DNA from: Cercis canadensis
Taxonomy: Eukaryota > Streptophyta > Magnoliopsida > Fabales > Fabaceae
Direction of reading: 5' to 3'
Length of the DNA stretch: 64,000 nt
NCBI GenBank assembly: GCA_003255065.1
Contig: QAOA01006460.1
Span: 624,899-688,898 of the forward strand
Of the stretch, positions 36,853 to 48,367 are shown piece by piece (position 1 is the stretch's first letter; the number at the start of each line of letters is the position of its first letter). A program made the translations under genes and the position numbers. Below the pieces are notes generated by a model. That model did not search any database. It was given only the letters and a program-made list of their open reading frames with translations, and was not told where the DNA came from.

Positions 36853-38375
36853 ATCAATGTCCTAATCTTGAACAGAAAATTCTTGAATGTACCCAAAGCA
36901 TCTTCCAAGAGCTGCTTGTTAATGGTTTCACTAAACCGTGCAACAACCTGAATGACAAATGATTGTCAGTGAGCAAAGGAACGTAATCAATTAGAAAGGA
37001 GAAGGCTACAATAGAGTTGTGTACTGGTGCAAACTCAACAAGGACCCTTGGATATGATGACTTACAGACTCTAGTCTCTTGTGTTTTCCTAATCTAAGGG
37101 TCACAAACTCTGCAGCACCGGTACACAACTTCATTGATGTGTATTGTAGAAGCTACAAATTAGAAAATATTCATAATTACAACACATTTTGCATTTAGGA
37201 AAAAAGTGCTTGTTTAGTTCTGCGGTATGAACTGCCCAAACCAGATTCTAACAGTAAAAATAATTAAAAGTTCCTCAAACAAGTACTGGGGGAGCTTTTG
37301 ATTTTGCAGAGTCACAATCTAGTTTGGGCAGTTCTACCACCCAACCAAACAAGCTCTAAATGAAAATTCTTGAAGCAGAATATGCTAACTTCCTAAGATT
37401 TTATTGCATCAGAAAATCAGCAAGCACTAAACCTCATATGCAGCCAAGTTCTTTGTATCTTTAGACAAAGAATGAAAACCTAAAATGCATGAAAAGATAC
37501 CATTTTACATGTTATTACTGAAAAGGTGCCCAAGATTAAATCCCAGGAATAAGTTCTAAAGCCGGTTCCTTTCATTAATAATATCATGTGGAGTGGGTGC
37601 GGAGGAAAAGTATTTGAATGCAATGAATTTTCTATTATCAGTTGATTAAAATCGTAAAACCAAAACTCCAAGGCTAATATGTCATTCATGCCGTTGATGT
37701 TATCATATTTTTCGCAAACATTTTATGCATATGAAAAGGCAAACATTGAAAACCAAAGCCAAACATTTTTCCTAATAAATTGAAAACCAAAGCCAAACAT
37801 TTTTCCTAATAAATTGAAAACATCAAAAGGAAAAATATGATAAGACTAACAGTGACTTTTACTTGAAAACCAAAGTATAACAAGAAATGACCAAATAGTT
37901 TAGAATTAATATATTGGGAGACTGACCACAGCAAAACGAAGTCCCTGGGTTTTAGTGATAGCACCTGTCGTACAGCATCTGTTTGTGTATAAGACTGACT
38001 CTTCCTCCGAACAGCAATAGGTGGCTTGATTTCTGAAGCTAAAGAAGGTAACAACAGTAAATATCTTCAGCCACTAATCCTCTGAAATTTAAGAAAAGAA
38101 ATGACCAGAAAATGCAAAGCATCCTGAATGTCCTCATTATTCTTTTTAAGTTTAAAATTTTCATCATGTTTATCCCCAGTCATCAAAATAGTAAAAAGGA
38201 AAAGGAATTTAACCTTGTATAGAAAGCAAAAACAAGAGAGACCTTGACCTTTGCAAAGCCTTGTGAAGATGTAAAATGGTACTGCAACAACAAAACATAT
38301 CATAGCCATCAGGATGTGCAAATCCAAGCCGAGACTGATGATTACAATGGAAACAATCGGTAGAAACAAATAAGG
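36853..38375 (-). pseudogene. Unidentified multi-exon gene, 5'-truncated (four phase-consistent exons)
   Basis: Four minus-strand blocks have proper splice borders and join in frame: 38214-38375 (includes HQSRLGFAHPDGYD and TILHLHKALQRSRSLLF), 37965-38038 (SEIKPPIAVRRKSQSYTQ), 37066-37152 (MKLCTGAAEFVTLRLGKHKR) and 36853-36947 (VVARFSETINKQLLEDALG). Donors are gttaaa, gtgcta, gtaagt and gtaagt; acceptors end in tag, tag, tag and cag. Phases run 1, 0, 0, 2. I do not recognise the family. The most 5' exon lies inside an inverted duplication, and no first exon is visible before the PPR gene, so the copy is probably 5'-truncated. The 3' end below 36853 is unresolved. It could still be expressed. 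Confidence 0.5.
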
Positions 38376-38491
38376 CTACTCTTTCAATATAGTATCATAT
38401 AGAATCTGAAAGTGTACCAGTAAACATCATAAGCAATTGTAATTTTAAATCTTACCAGTTGGCATGTGTGGCATAAATGATATCCCAGTTG
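38180..38491 (-). repeat. Inverted duplication, left arm (312 bp)
   Basis: Complementary to 38514-38825 with roughly 85-90% identity by eye and only a 22-bp loop (38492-38513). The arm contains exon 38214-38375 of the unidentified gene. Confidence 0.92.
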
Positions 38492-38513
38492 ATGATTAGA
38501 CAAGGGTGTGTGC

Positions 38514-38825
38514 CAACTGGGATATCATTTATGCCACACGTGCCAACTGATAAGATTTAAAATTACAAATTCTTATGATGTTTACTGGTCCACTTTCAGA
38601 TTCTATATAATACTATATCAAAAGAATGGCTTTATTTGTTTCTACCAAATGTTTCCTTCCTAAGCATCAGTCTCGGCTTGAATTTGTGCATCCTGATGGC
38701 CATGATAAGCTTTGTGGTAGTAGTACCATTTTACATCTTCACAAAGCTCTGCAAAGGTCAAGGTCTCTCTTGTTTTTACTTTGTACATGAGGTGAAATTC
38801 CGTTTCCTTTTTACTAGTTTGATGA
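38514..38825 (+). repeat. Inverted duplication, right arm (312 bp)
   Basis: Mirror copy of 38180-38491. Read on the plus strand it still encodes the exon-like block (HQSRLEFVHPDGHD, STILHLHKALQRSRSLLF), now ending in a stop after LLCT. A transcript crossing both arms would fold into a 312-bp hairpin. Confidence 0.92.
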
Positions 38826-39829
38826 TTGATGATATTTGTAACAATCAGAAGGCAATATATATATATTTATAGGCAACAATCATTTGCTATATATTAAGAC
38901 TTGAGAGAATGAGAGGATCACATACAATTATATTTCTGTATATATTAATCCTAAATCAAAAGACAGTGAATTTTAATTAGTATGATACCTTACCAGCATC
39001 AAATTCAGAAGCCTCTCACAACAAAATGACTATACAGAGGATGTATCATGAAGGGCCAATCAAGCCTGAAGAAATGACAAATGCCAATGATTTCACAAAG
39101 AGCATTACCAGATGATGTATTTTACATTTTTATGCAAGAAAAAATTTCAAATAATGGTGCCCTTGAGGTTTCCCCATTAATTAAAAAAACAAATGAATTC
39201 TAAGGAATATAATGAACAGAACATTCTATTCAATTGCACATATATTCTGCAACATCTGTAAGATGCCTAGCACAAGTCTCAAAATCTCACATAAGATTTT
39301 AGCACTCTGTAATCAATGGTTTAAGCACAAAATAAAATAGACATAATATTTTTCCACCAAATTTTTTGTTACAAACTGAATTAAGGGGGTTCAAAAGGAT
39401 ATCCATAGGCAATAAAGGAATAGGACATGCAAATTAACATGGATTCTCATACTTTCATATCCTTCACTGGTAATGTAACAACCAACAAACTGAACAATGA
39501 GCTAAATTGATGATAATATCAACAATGAATGATCATGTGCACACATTGAGACTGGCATATCAGCACAAGGCATTCAGAGAGCCCAAAATAAGTCAAAACC
39601 TATCCTAAATTACTAGCTTTTGTATCAGTATTCAGAACAAAAATCCTAGTTGACAATCCTAGTTAACACAACAATTCCTAAATAAGGAGCGTTATAGGTA
39701 GATCAACAAACACATATTTGAAGATATGGTAATGTGGTGTCAATTTGGAATACGCACCTTTCATATACCTGCCATTTGGAAGGCAAACTGCCTTTCTTTA
39801 TAATAAAGACTCAATACAGAAGCAAACAT
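38826..39829. other. Spacer between the inverted duplication and the PPR gene
   Basis: AT-rich, no coding block recognised. Includes the 3' UTR of the PPR gene at its right end. Confidence 0.45.
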
Positions 39830-41242
39830 TCATGTTAGATGAATCATACTGTACGCTGGAATCTTCTGAATTCCAGCCTCCTTCATTTCTTTCCGCAAAT
39901 CAGCAGCACGATCCCATCTTTCTATCTCAGCATTAATGCTGGACAATAACATATATTGGCCACATTTCTGTGGCTTCAATTCAAGCAGCTTCCTTCCTAT
40001 TTCTTCTCCAAGCTCAATAGCTCCATGAATTTTACAGGCACCCAAAAGAGCCCCCAAAACAGTTGCATCAGGCTGGAAAGGCATATTCCTTAGGATATCA
40101 GCTGCTTCCACCAAGTGCCCTGCTCTACCTAAAAGATCGATCATGCACCCGTAGTGCTCCATTATTGGCACTATTCCAAAGTCATCTGACATAGAATGAA
40201 ACAAGTCCAATCCTAACCTAACAAATTTTCCACGAGCACAGGCTGTAAGAACTACAACAAAGGTGATGCTATTGGGTTGCATGCCTTCGACCTTCATCTT
40301 CTCAAACATGTCTAATGCCTCCTTCTCTCTACCATTTGTGGCAAGTGAAGAAATCATTGCATTCCAAGTGCAGACCTCGTTGGAAACCATCTGGTTGAAG
40401 ACATTCACAGCATAATTTAGAAAACTCATCTTCCCATAAAGATTTATCAATGCCGTTCCTATAAAAGCCCCCAAGTTTACTTGATTTGTTACAATATATC
40501 CGTGTACTTGCTTTCCACAGTCAAGAGCTCCTTTACCATCTAAATTTGCACAACAGGAGAGTACACTCACGTATGTAGCTTCATTTGGCTTAACAAAACA
40601 ATCCATGACATCTCTATGAGCCATCATCTTTTTAAAAAGCTGAATTGCCTTGCCAAAGCATCCATTCTCTGCAAAACCATTTATAATGGTTGTCCACGAA
40701 ACAACATCTCGGTTGGACAGGCATTCAAAAAGAGAAACAGCAGACTCCATTTTCCCATTTGTGCAGAAAGCATGAAGCATTGCATTACACGCAACAATAC
40801 ATAACAGTGAAATTTCCTCAAACATCTTACATGCATCAGCTAGATTATTATTTCGCGCATAGAGGACAACAAAAGTTGTCTGTATAAATGGATCAAACAG
40901 AACACCACGTTTGATCACTTGGGTGTGAAGGGCTCTGCCCAAAGAAGAAGAGGAAGTTGAAGCTTTAATGAGGGGGGGAAAGGTATGGCTGTTGGGTGGG
41001 GCTTGGTTGGCAAGCATTTGGGTGAAAAGAACAAGGGCCTTGTAAGTTAGTCCAGCAGTGTGATGAGCTCGGATCAATGTGTTGTAGAGAAGGGTTCCCA
41101 TCCACTTTAGATGTGATGGGGTATTTGGATTATAAAGGAGGAGGCCATGTGTGATCAGGGAAGAGTGGATTTGTTTGATTTGTTTAGGGTGCCTGATGAA
41201 GCATTGTAGCAGTTGGAGCAAATACTCAGGTGAATGATTCAT
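39830..41242 (-). CDS. Pentatricopeptide repeat protein, PLS class with E domain
   Basis: 470 residues from the ATG at 41242; the frame is open a further nine codons to a GTG, which is not a plausible start. Tandem PPR motifs run through most of the protein, for example YNTLIRAHHTAGLTYKALVL, CNAMLHAFCTNGKMESAVSL, DVVSWTTIINGFAENG, GTALINLYGKM, CTWNAMISSLATNGREKEAL and MIDLLGRAGHLVEAA. It ends in an E-type region (ATVLGALLGACKIHGAIELG, YMLLSSINAEIERWDRAADL) without a DYW domain. Such proteins bind organellar RNA one base per repeat, usually for C-to-U editing with a partner deaminase. N-terminal targeting to mitochondria or plastids is likely but not obvious. It resembles At1g10330-type proteins from memory. 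The single coding exon is typical. The upstream exon and uORF are listed separately. Confidence 0.93.
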   Translation of the reverse strand: MNHSPEYLLQLLQCFIRHPKQIKQIHSSLITHGLLLYNPNTPSHLKWMGTLLYNTLIRAHHTAGLTYKALVLFTQMLANQAPPNSHTFPPLIKASTSSSSLGRALHTQVIKRGVLFDPFIQTTFVVLYARNNNLADACKMFEEISLLCIVACNAMLHAFCTNGKMESAVSLFECLSNRDVVSWTTIINGFAENGCFGKAIQLFKKMMAHRDVMDCFVKPNEATYVSVLSCCANLDGKGALDCGKQVHGYIVTNQVNLGAFIGTALINLYGKMSFLNYAVNVFNQMVSNEVCTWNAMISSLATNGREKEALDMFEKMKVEGMQPNSITFVVVLTACARGKFVRLGLDLFHSMSDDFGIVPIMEHYGCMIDLLGRAGHLVEAADILRNMPFQPDATVLGALLGACKIHGAIELGEEIGRKLLELKPQKCGQYMLLSSINAEIERWDRAADLRKEMKEAGIQKIPAYSMIHLT

Positions 41243-41260
41243 AACAGCCACTTCGCATTC
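41222..41260 (-). promoter_or_regulatory. Short overlapping uORF before the PPR start
   Basis: On the minus strand the first ATG after the putative acceptor is out of frame (ATG CGA AGT GGC) and runs ten codons to a TGA beyond the main ATG at 41242. It could lower translation of the PPR protein if included in the mRNA. Confidence 0.35.
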
Positions 41261-42161
41261 TGCAAGCACCGATTTTATTTACAGATCAATAACATGAATA
41301 GTATTCTGTTTTTAAGAAAACAAAGACAGCCGCTACAACCATAACTAATGACTACCAAGAACCTAGTGTTTACTTTTGAGCTAGCAACTTCAAATTCTGT
41401 CATTTGCAAAAGAAACTTCTCTGGACAGACCAACAAATTGAACAACACAAAGTCCTAATGTAAATAGAGCCACTGGAAAGCATTTTAGAGAAACCAACAA
41501 CATAGCCTGCCCAAATGAACTTGTAAAATCATTTTTACAACATTACAGAAATAGTAACCACAAGATCTACAAAGGAGTTATGTAATAATTGAATAAGTGA
41601 GAGCCCCAAATGATGCATAATAATAAGATGAATTTACAACTTAGTGGCCATAACAAGAACTATTATCTACAGAACACCTGACCCAACTTAACTACCCATC
41701 AGAGGCCCTCCTAACATTATTAAACATTAGTTAAAAATGGTCTCAAGAATCATTCATGCATATAGGAACAACCAAAGGAAGAGTGAATAATATCATGGAA
41801 ACAGTTTCAATTATAATAAACAGATTGGAAAAACCATAGAAACTCAAATTAAGAACACCCCCTGATTGAAAGCTTGAAACTTTGATTAATTTGGGGATAA
41901 CAAACAATTTGCAATAGGGAAACAGAGAGGAGTTAATGCACCTGTTCAGCAGTCCATGAGCGAGTAAGTTAGAGACTCATTGGGAGTTGATTTCATCTGA
42001 AATTCTAAAAGAGAGACCTGCAGTTGGCATTGAAGGGTGAGAAAGCTTGGGGCAGTGCTACTGGGTATGGATTTCTGTGGGGACTGGGGAGAGATTTCTT
42101 TCTTCACTGTTGCCAATCTCATGCCCCACACTCCACAACTTGGTATCATTATGGGTTTCAC
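41254..42161 (-). other. Putative spliced 5' UTR of the PPR gene
   Basis: A minus-strand leader exon of about 42161-41942 could end at ctgaacag followed by gtgcat, and rejoin at ttgcag (acceptor near 41263), 20 bases before the PPR ATG. The first exon contains a 71-codon frame from 42161 (MKPIMIPSCGVWG...) of unknown meaning. A transposon border begins right upstream at about 42163. This is inference from splice-like signals only. Confidence 0.35.
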
Positions 42162-42162
42162 T

Positions 42163-44257
42163 TAGAGCTGGTAAATGGGCCAGCCCAGCCCATTAGGGCC
42201 GGGCCATATTGGGCCGCGGCCAAAACGGGTCAGGCCAAAGTGGCCCGGTTCTAATTGGGCCAGCAAATCCCAGCCCACTTCGGGCTGCGGGCCAGAATCT
42301 ATTTTTTAATTTTTTTTTGCCATGCTTATTTTTGAGAGAATATGAGAACATATTGATTATGAAACATCAAATATTAACATAATCAAAATACAAACTCAAA
42401 TATTAACGTACTTAATGACCCAGAGGTGCACTGCACATGCATAGGATTGGGATTTATAAATGAATAACAGAACATAGTTTCCAGGCAATACACAACTCCC
42501 AGAATAAAATGACATTAATGTAGCCAACCACAAAAGAATAGGAGCTGATGAATGAATTTAAACCTGGTTTCCATAAAACAATAGAAAACCCAAAAGAATG
42601 AATGGTCAATAATTAAGGATATGCACTCATGAAAACAGATAAGAAAATTATTTGTAGAAATCAATGAACAAAGTTACTGCAATGAAGAAATAACTCAACC
42701 ACAGGATTCTACTCATGAAAATCATCATGGAGAAAGCAATAACAAAACAAATGAAACTCTACAATGCATTTTTTTTCTTTACCTTCTCTTTTTCCAGTTA
42801 TCTCAATATTTTTGGATGTCAAGTTATCCGTAAGTATTTCAATGCTTCACCATGATTAAGGTATTGAACAAAAGAAGCAAATTTATTCAACCCATCAAGA
42901 TTAAGCTACAAAGACATTGGACAAAAGAAAAATTTATTCAACACATCATGATTAAGCTATTGAAATAACAATGCACAGAAAGTACAAATGCATAATAACA
43001 TTTCTCAAAATCACAGATGCCCAAAAACCATCAAACCAAATGGAAGAAGGCAAAAATTTCACCTAATACAATTATTTATACCCCATATCACTACTTATTA
43101 TGTTGCCTTCCTGCTAATAATTCATAGCCATTTTCTCCTTAAGAAGCAAAAGAAAACTGGGAAATTATTAAAATACAATAACATTTACATACATTGGCAA
43201 TCAATAGAAAAGCTGGGAAGAGGAGCCCAGAATCAAGAGAGAGAACAGCTTACAAATAAAGANNNNNNNNNNNNNNNNNNNNNNNNNNNNNNNNNNNNNN
43301 NNNNNNNNNNNNNNNNNNNNNNNNNNNNNNNNNNNNNNNNNNNNNNNNNNNNNNNNNNNNNNNNNNNNNNNNNNNNNNNNNNNNNNNNNNNNNNNNNNNN
43401 NNNNNNNNNNNNNNNNNNNNNNNNNNNNNNNNNNNNNNNNNNNNNNNNNNNNNNNNNNNNNNNNNNNNNNNNNNNNNNNNNNNNNNNNNNNNNNNNNNNN
43501 NNNNNNNNNNNNNNNNNNNNNNNNNNNNNNNNNNNNNNNNNNNNNNNNNNNNNNNNNNNNNNNNNNNNNNNNNNNNNNNNNNNNNNNNNNNNNNNNNNNN
43601 NNNNNNNNNNNNNNNNNNNNNNNNNNNNNNNNNNNNNNNNNNNNNNNNNNNNNNNNNNNNNNNNNNNNNNNNNNNNNNNNNNNNNNNNNNNNNNNNNNNN
43701 NNNNNNNNNNNNNNNNNNNNNNNNNNNNNNNNNNNNNNNNNNNNNNNNNNNNNNNNNNNNNNNNNNNNNNNNNNNNNNNNNNNNNNNNNNNNNNNNNNNN
43801 NNNNNNNNNNNNNNNNNNNNNNNNNNNNNNNNNNNNNNNNNNNNNNNNNNNNNNNNNNNNNNNNNNNNNNNNNNNNNNNNNNNNNNNNNNNNNNNNNNNN
43901 NNNNNNNNNNNNNNNNNNNNNNNNNNNNNNNNNNNNNNNNNNNNNNNNNNNNNNNNNNNNNNNNNNNNNNNNNNNNNNNNNNNNNNNNNNNNNNNNNNNN
44001 NNNNNNNNNNNNNNNNNNNNNNNNNNNNNNNNNNNNNNNNNNNNNNNNNNNNNNNNNNNNNNNNNNNNNNNNNNNNNNNNNNNNNNNNNNNNNNNNNNNN
44101 NAAAAAAAAAAAAAAAAAAAAGGAGCAAATCAGGCCAACTCGGACCGAACCCGACCGATCCGGGCTAAATTGACCCGGTTTTAAATGGGCCAATGATTTT
44201 AAAACCGAACCCATCATTTTATCGGGCCCCGAGCTCAGCCCATTTTCCCAGCTCTCA
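42163..44257. mobile_element. hAT-like element with terminal inverted repeats, interrupted by a gap
   Basis: The left end agagctggtaaatgggc pairs with the right end gcccattttcccagctct; both subterminal regions are rich in gggcc/ggccc. This end type is common in plant hAT-like non-autonomous elements. No clear 8-bp duplication: flanks share only cact. The centre is missing (43263-44101). Confidence 0.6.
43263..44101. other. Assembly gap (839 N)
   Basis: Run of unknown bases, bordered on the right by a poly-A run. Open frames crossing it are artefacts. Confidence 0.99.
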
Positions 44258-44545
44258 CTGCCTCTGTTTCCCATTTCCTCTTCAGTTATCTTCTCAGCAG
44301 CAATGCAGTATTATATTTTTTTTCGTTTATAATTTTCTAATTTTATTAATTAATTGATTAAAAAACTGTGGGACAACATGCTTAACTTAAATAAGTTCGA
44401 ACAATATTGGAAACAGGTTAATTTCAGAATTTTTGCCTTTAATTTTAATCTATCATTTCCATCAAAAAATTCAAAGCAGTGTATTTTGCTCCCCAAAATT
44501 GCCTCGCTTTCGTTAAGGTGAGGGTTATACTACATCTTAGAGGGA

Positions 44546-44766
44546 GATATTGCTACCCTGGTTTCTGTTGGGTGGGTTAGAATAGAACTTAATAATTTTG
44601 GTGTTATTAAGAAAATTTTAAAAAATTGAGTTATTTAATATGTAGTCACCTGCTAAGTAATTCAATTTTTTGAGATCTTTATAAAAATATCAAAATTACA
44701 CTGTAAATCTACTAGTTCTAATCCAAAGCTCCACCCAAAGAGGGTGGGGTATCATAGCTGTCTCCT
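44546..44766. mobile_element. Foldback MITE-like inverted repeat
   Basis: The left half (gggagatattgctaccctgg ... aattttggtgttatta) pairs imperfectly with the right half (atatcaaaatta ... ggggtatcatagctgtctcc). The middle is around 44640. No coding capacity, target duplication not resolved. Confidence 0.5.
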
Positions 44767-45930
44767 TTTGTTAATGTCCTTGCCATGGTTACCATGCGGT
44801 TCACATTATCAATGAACAATCCACATTAGCTATTTATTTAGCACCCATCAACATCAACTTGAGGATGGACCAATTGGACAGAAGGAAGCAACATTAAAAG
44901 ATTTATGTGATACAAAAAATTATTCAAAGACAAATTATTTTTTACTTTTCATACCTTTTTTTAAAATAAAAAAGATAATTGAGCCAATTTGGCCCAATCA
45001 GTCCATGGGCCAGCATTCCTGCTTTTTCAGTCTTATGGGCCGCCCCCTCCCATACCAGGGGTGGTGAAGTAGAGCAGAGCTGCAGAGGGCAGCCCTCGTC
45101 GGGGGGTCCTAGCATTGTTATATAGTGAGAGTTAAATGGGCCGAGCCCACTTTGACAACCCTACCCTTAGATGTGAAAGTGAGGTATCTCACTTTCACCT
45201 AATTTTACTTACAATTTTAATTTATAGTTTGTCACATTGATATATTTAGCAAAATATAAGTTTTATTAAATTCACTTAATTTTTTTTTTAAAAAAATAGT
45301 ATACCTGTACAATATATGTGATAATGTGTATTGTGTAAGAATCTAAGTTATGACAAAAAAAAAATAGTGGGTTTAATCACAATTTAAGCAATTCCATCAT
45401 AAATGCAGAGTATGAAAAAGTGTGAGAATAACTAATACATAAATGTCAATCTAGCATCACTCTTTTCCTATCATAATTTAAGTTTTCATTTCAGCATTTT
45501 CTTTTTCTTAAATTTGTTTTCTTTTTGTTAATATTCAACAAGTAACTTTTTCAATTAGTTAATTCTTAAATATGTAAGTTAACAATGAGGAACTCATCTA
45601 AGTTTGACACTAACGAAAAATCAATGGCACATGTTGCTATATCGGACGAAATGTAGAGAACAATGCCAACTGCAGCAGATGCATCTAGCAGTAAACAGCT
45701 TGATTATGCTGGGAAGGAGGTAAAAAAGGCATTAAAAGGTGAGGCTTACCAAAAGGTTTTTGGTCCCTTTCTCTATCTTAACTCTCCTTTAAGCCGTGGC
45801 AAATCCATAAATAATTCAATAGGAGCTAAACTATAAAAGTAGAACTCTCAAAAATTACCATAGCAATTTGTGAAAAACTTTAAAACATGGTGCCAATGCC
45901 CCCTCGGCCCCATTAAATCCGTCATTGCCT
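44767..45930. other. Intergenic, no recognised gene
   Basis: 44980-45165 contains gggcc-rich words (atgggccagcatt, atgggccgagccc) like the hAT-type ends elsewhere in the window, probably a degraded element. No coding signal. Confidence 0.4.
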
Positions 45931-45933
45931 TTA

Positions 45934-47228
45934 GGTGGTGTTTGGTACCAGGAAAGTTTTAAGATTCCTGGGAAAGTAAGATGAGAATAAAACTTTCTCA
46001 TGTTTGGTGCAAGAGATACAAAATTATTTCCAGGAATAAAGGATACCTGAGAATAAAATTTGTACACAAAATGAAAAGAAAACTTACCCACTTCTTCAGG
46101 TGGGAATCCAACTTTCCTCGGAATGAAGGTGCCAGCGCTGAGCGCTGGGTTCGCAACGCCCATCGCCAGTCATTTTTTTGTGACATTGCATATGAAAGTC
46201 TAATACCTCTCTCTTTCTCTCCCTCCTCGCTTTCATTTTTGCTCTTCTTCCTCCAACCATGGATTAGGTATTATATAATTTTCATTTTATGGGATGGGAG
46301 TCAGAGATATGAGTTACCCATTTCGAGTTGTTGATCTCCAAAACCAAAAAAATGATGGTCACCTTGTATTCCTTTTCCTCCTCTCTTGCTTTCCTACCTC
46401 TCAATCTCAAGAGTCAAGACCCGAAAATCACCCATAGCCATGTCTTCACAAACTCCATATCTGACTTGTAAATCCCTACCCAACTCCTCGAAACCCAACA
46501 AAAGATTGGCCATGGATGGTCAGAAATCTACCTCCAAAAATTGCAGAAAATCATCCTATGGTACCTCCAAAAACCAGAGGTAATTTCTTTTTGCAATCAC
46601 AACCGTTTGGCAGTCGAGATTGCAAATCGGAGTTCCGGACGCTGAGAAAGTGCAAGAGAAACTGACACAAAGTGGGAAAAATTACGCACTCACACCATAT
46701 GCAAGCAAACGCAAGCACACGAAAAACAAAAACCTAACAGTCATAGCGTTGAACTTGATTCTCTTCGACTCATTGTTATCTTCTGTTTCTTTCAATCTCT
46801 TAATTTTCCTTCTATCCAAACATCAATTTTCTTGGTGTTATCAATCGAATTTCCTTCATATTTAGCAACTCAATGCACGATCCTGAACCTCGGAGTGTTC
46901 AATTTGAATCTTTATTTTGAATTTGATTTTTCCTTTTGGGATTTTCTTATTTTGAATTTTGGCTGAGTAAAATTTGGAGAGAGAGAGAGAGAGGGAGGGA
47001 GAGAGAGGGAGGGTGCGGAGCAGGGGGAGGGCTGTGAGAGAAAGAAAGAGAGAGAGAGGGAGGGAGAGAGAGAGGGAGGGAGGGAGAGGGTGGATATTAT
47101 TCCCAAGAAAATTAAGTGACAACCAAACATGGGAATATCAAGTTTTCTAGTAATCTTATTCCTGAGAATCCTATTCCCAGAAAAATAAGGATTCTCAGGC
47201 AAGTGAATAACTGATACCAAACACCACC
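45934..47228. mobile_element. PIF/Harbinger-like non-autonomous element with TTA TSD
   Basis: Perfect 14-bp inverted ends GGTGGTGTTTGGTA / TACCAAACACCACC, flanked on both sides by TTA (45931-45933 and 47229-47231), the target preference of PIF/Harbinger. Subterminal DNA is also inversely related (ttcctgggaaa and tattcccaga words). The 1.3-kb interior contains leader-like CT-rich DNA, several short ATG frames (for example 46386-46583 and 46620-46865) and a purine tract. No DDE transposase or Myb-like gene is recognisable. Confidence 0.88.
46976..47091 (+). repeat. Purine-only GA/GGGA tract
   Basis: Nearly uninterrupted purines (gagagagaga, gggagggaga) over about 115 bp, inside the Harbinger-like element. 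Confidence 0.9.
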
Positions 47229-47231
47229 TTA

Positions 47232-47994
47232 AGCGGTCAGGTCCTCGAGGATCCAAAATTTCTCCGGTCAAATATCATGTAATGGCCTTTTAGGATGGAA
47301 AATTATAGGTTTAGATCAATGACCCGGAGGCATTTCCTCCCAACTTCAGTACAGCTTTAATAGGCGAAGACAATGACATAGCAAGGCATGGCTTGCATTG
47401 GCCTTTCAGCATTGAACTTCCTAGATAGTGAAATATTTGCTGAATTAACACCTTGTATCCAAGGGCTTGATTGTGTCAACTTCTTGTGGATGCATAACTC
47501 AGATGTGCAGTTAATATAAGCTAGTAGTTAGAAAGGTGTGTTAGGCTTGATAGATAGTAGACTTTATTTTATAGAATAAACCTGGTCATTTTTTTCTCCA
47601 GTTCTGTTTTTGTTATCTTTTTAAACAGCCAATAAAATCCATTTTCAAATATTTGAGACTGAAATGCCTAGCTACTCATATTTAGTTTTATTCTTTCTGC
47701 AAGTAATGGTATTTGCACATTCTTTTGCTCTCTATTACCTAAATTATGTCATATAATTTGACTTCATAACAAAGTGATTCACATGATACCTATTTTCTGT
47801 TGATTAATTTCATGGGTACACATTTGTTTAGTTTGGCCTATTCATAGATAATTATTATATTAACCACTAGTTAATTTGATTAATGTCACTTGTAGTTAAT
47901 CAAGTCAAGAAGTGATGAATGATTTATGCACTCAATAACTTATAGTGACAAAACTTATTGGTTTCTGAACCTACTTAAAACTACTTGTTTCTGT
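47232..47994. other. Intergenic, no recognised gene
   Basis: No coding or repeat signal that I could define. Confidence 0.4.
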
Positions 47995-48198
47995 TCTATG
48001 ATACCACATGAGTATGTTATACCATATTGACGTGTTAAACATACACCATTTTTATATTTTATTAGATATTAAATATAATTTATCTTATTTTCTCAAATAA
48101 ACTTAAAAACAGTTATTTGTACACATGTCATTCACACATTGGTTATTCTCATGTGGTATGACATACCACATAAATACAAAAAATATCTAAGAAACCTC
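47995..48198 (+). repeat. 204-bp dispersed repeat, copy 2
   Basis: Same length and order as 6369-6572. It lies just downstream of the REM gene's stop codon, in or near its 3' UTR. A partial third copy is on the minus strand at about 60967-61015. Confidence 0.75.
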
Positions 48199-48367
48199 CT
48201 TAAATCAAAAGTTCATCAAATGAAGAAGCTTGGTAATTCAAAATAAAAAGATTAAAGTTACTAAATACATCAAAGTAAGTTCTGAACAAGGTTGCAAAAT
48301 ACAGAAGCTCACTTATAAAATCCCCAAAAGTGATATAGAAACCTAAACTACATTGATGCGACTAGAC

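Noticed and set aside
36769-36962. Two overlapping 60-codon plus-strand frames
   Set aside because: They overlap a minus-strand exon with good splice sites and have no motif of their own.
42988-44274. Open frames of about 290-400 codons
   Set aside because: They cross the N run at 43263-44101 and have no real coding content.
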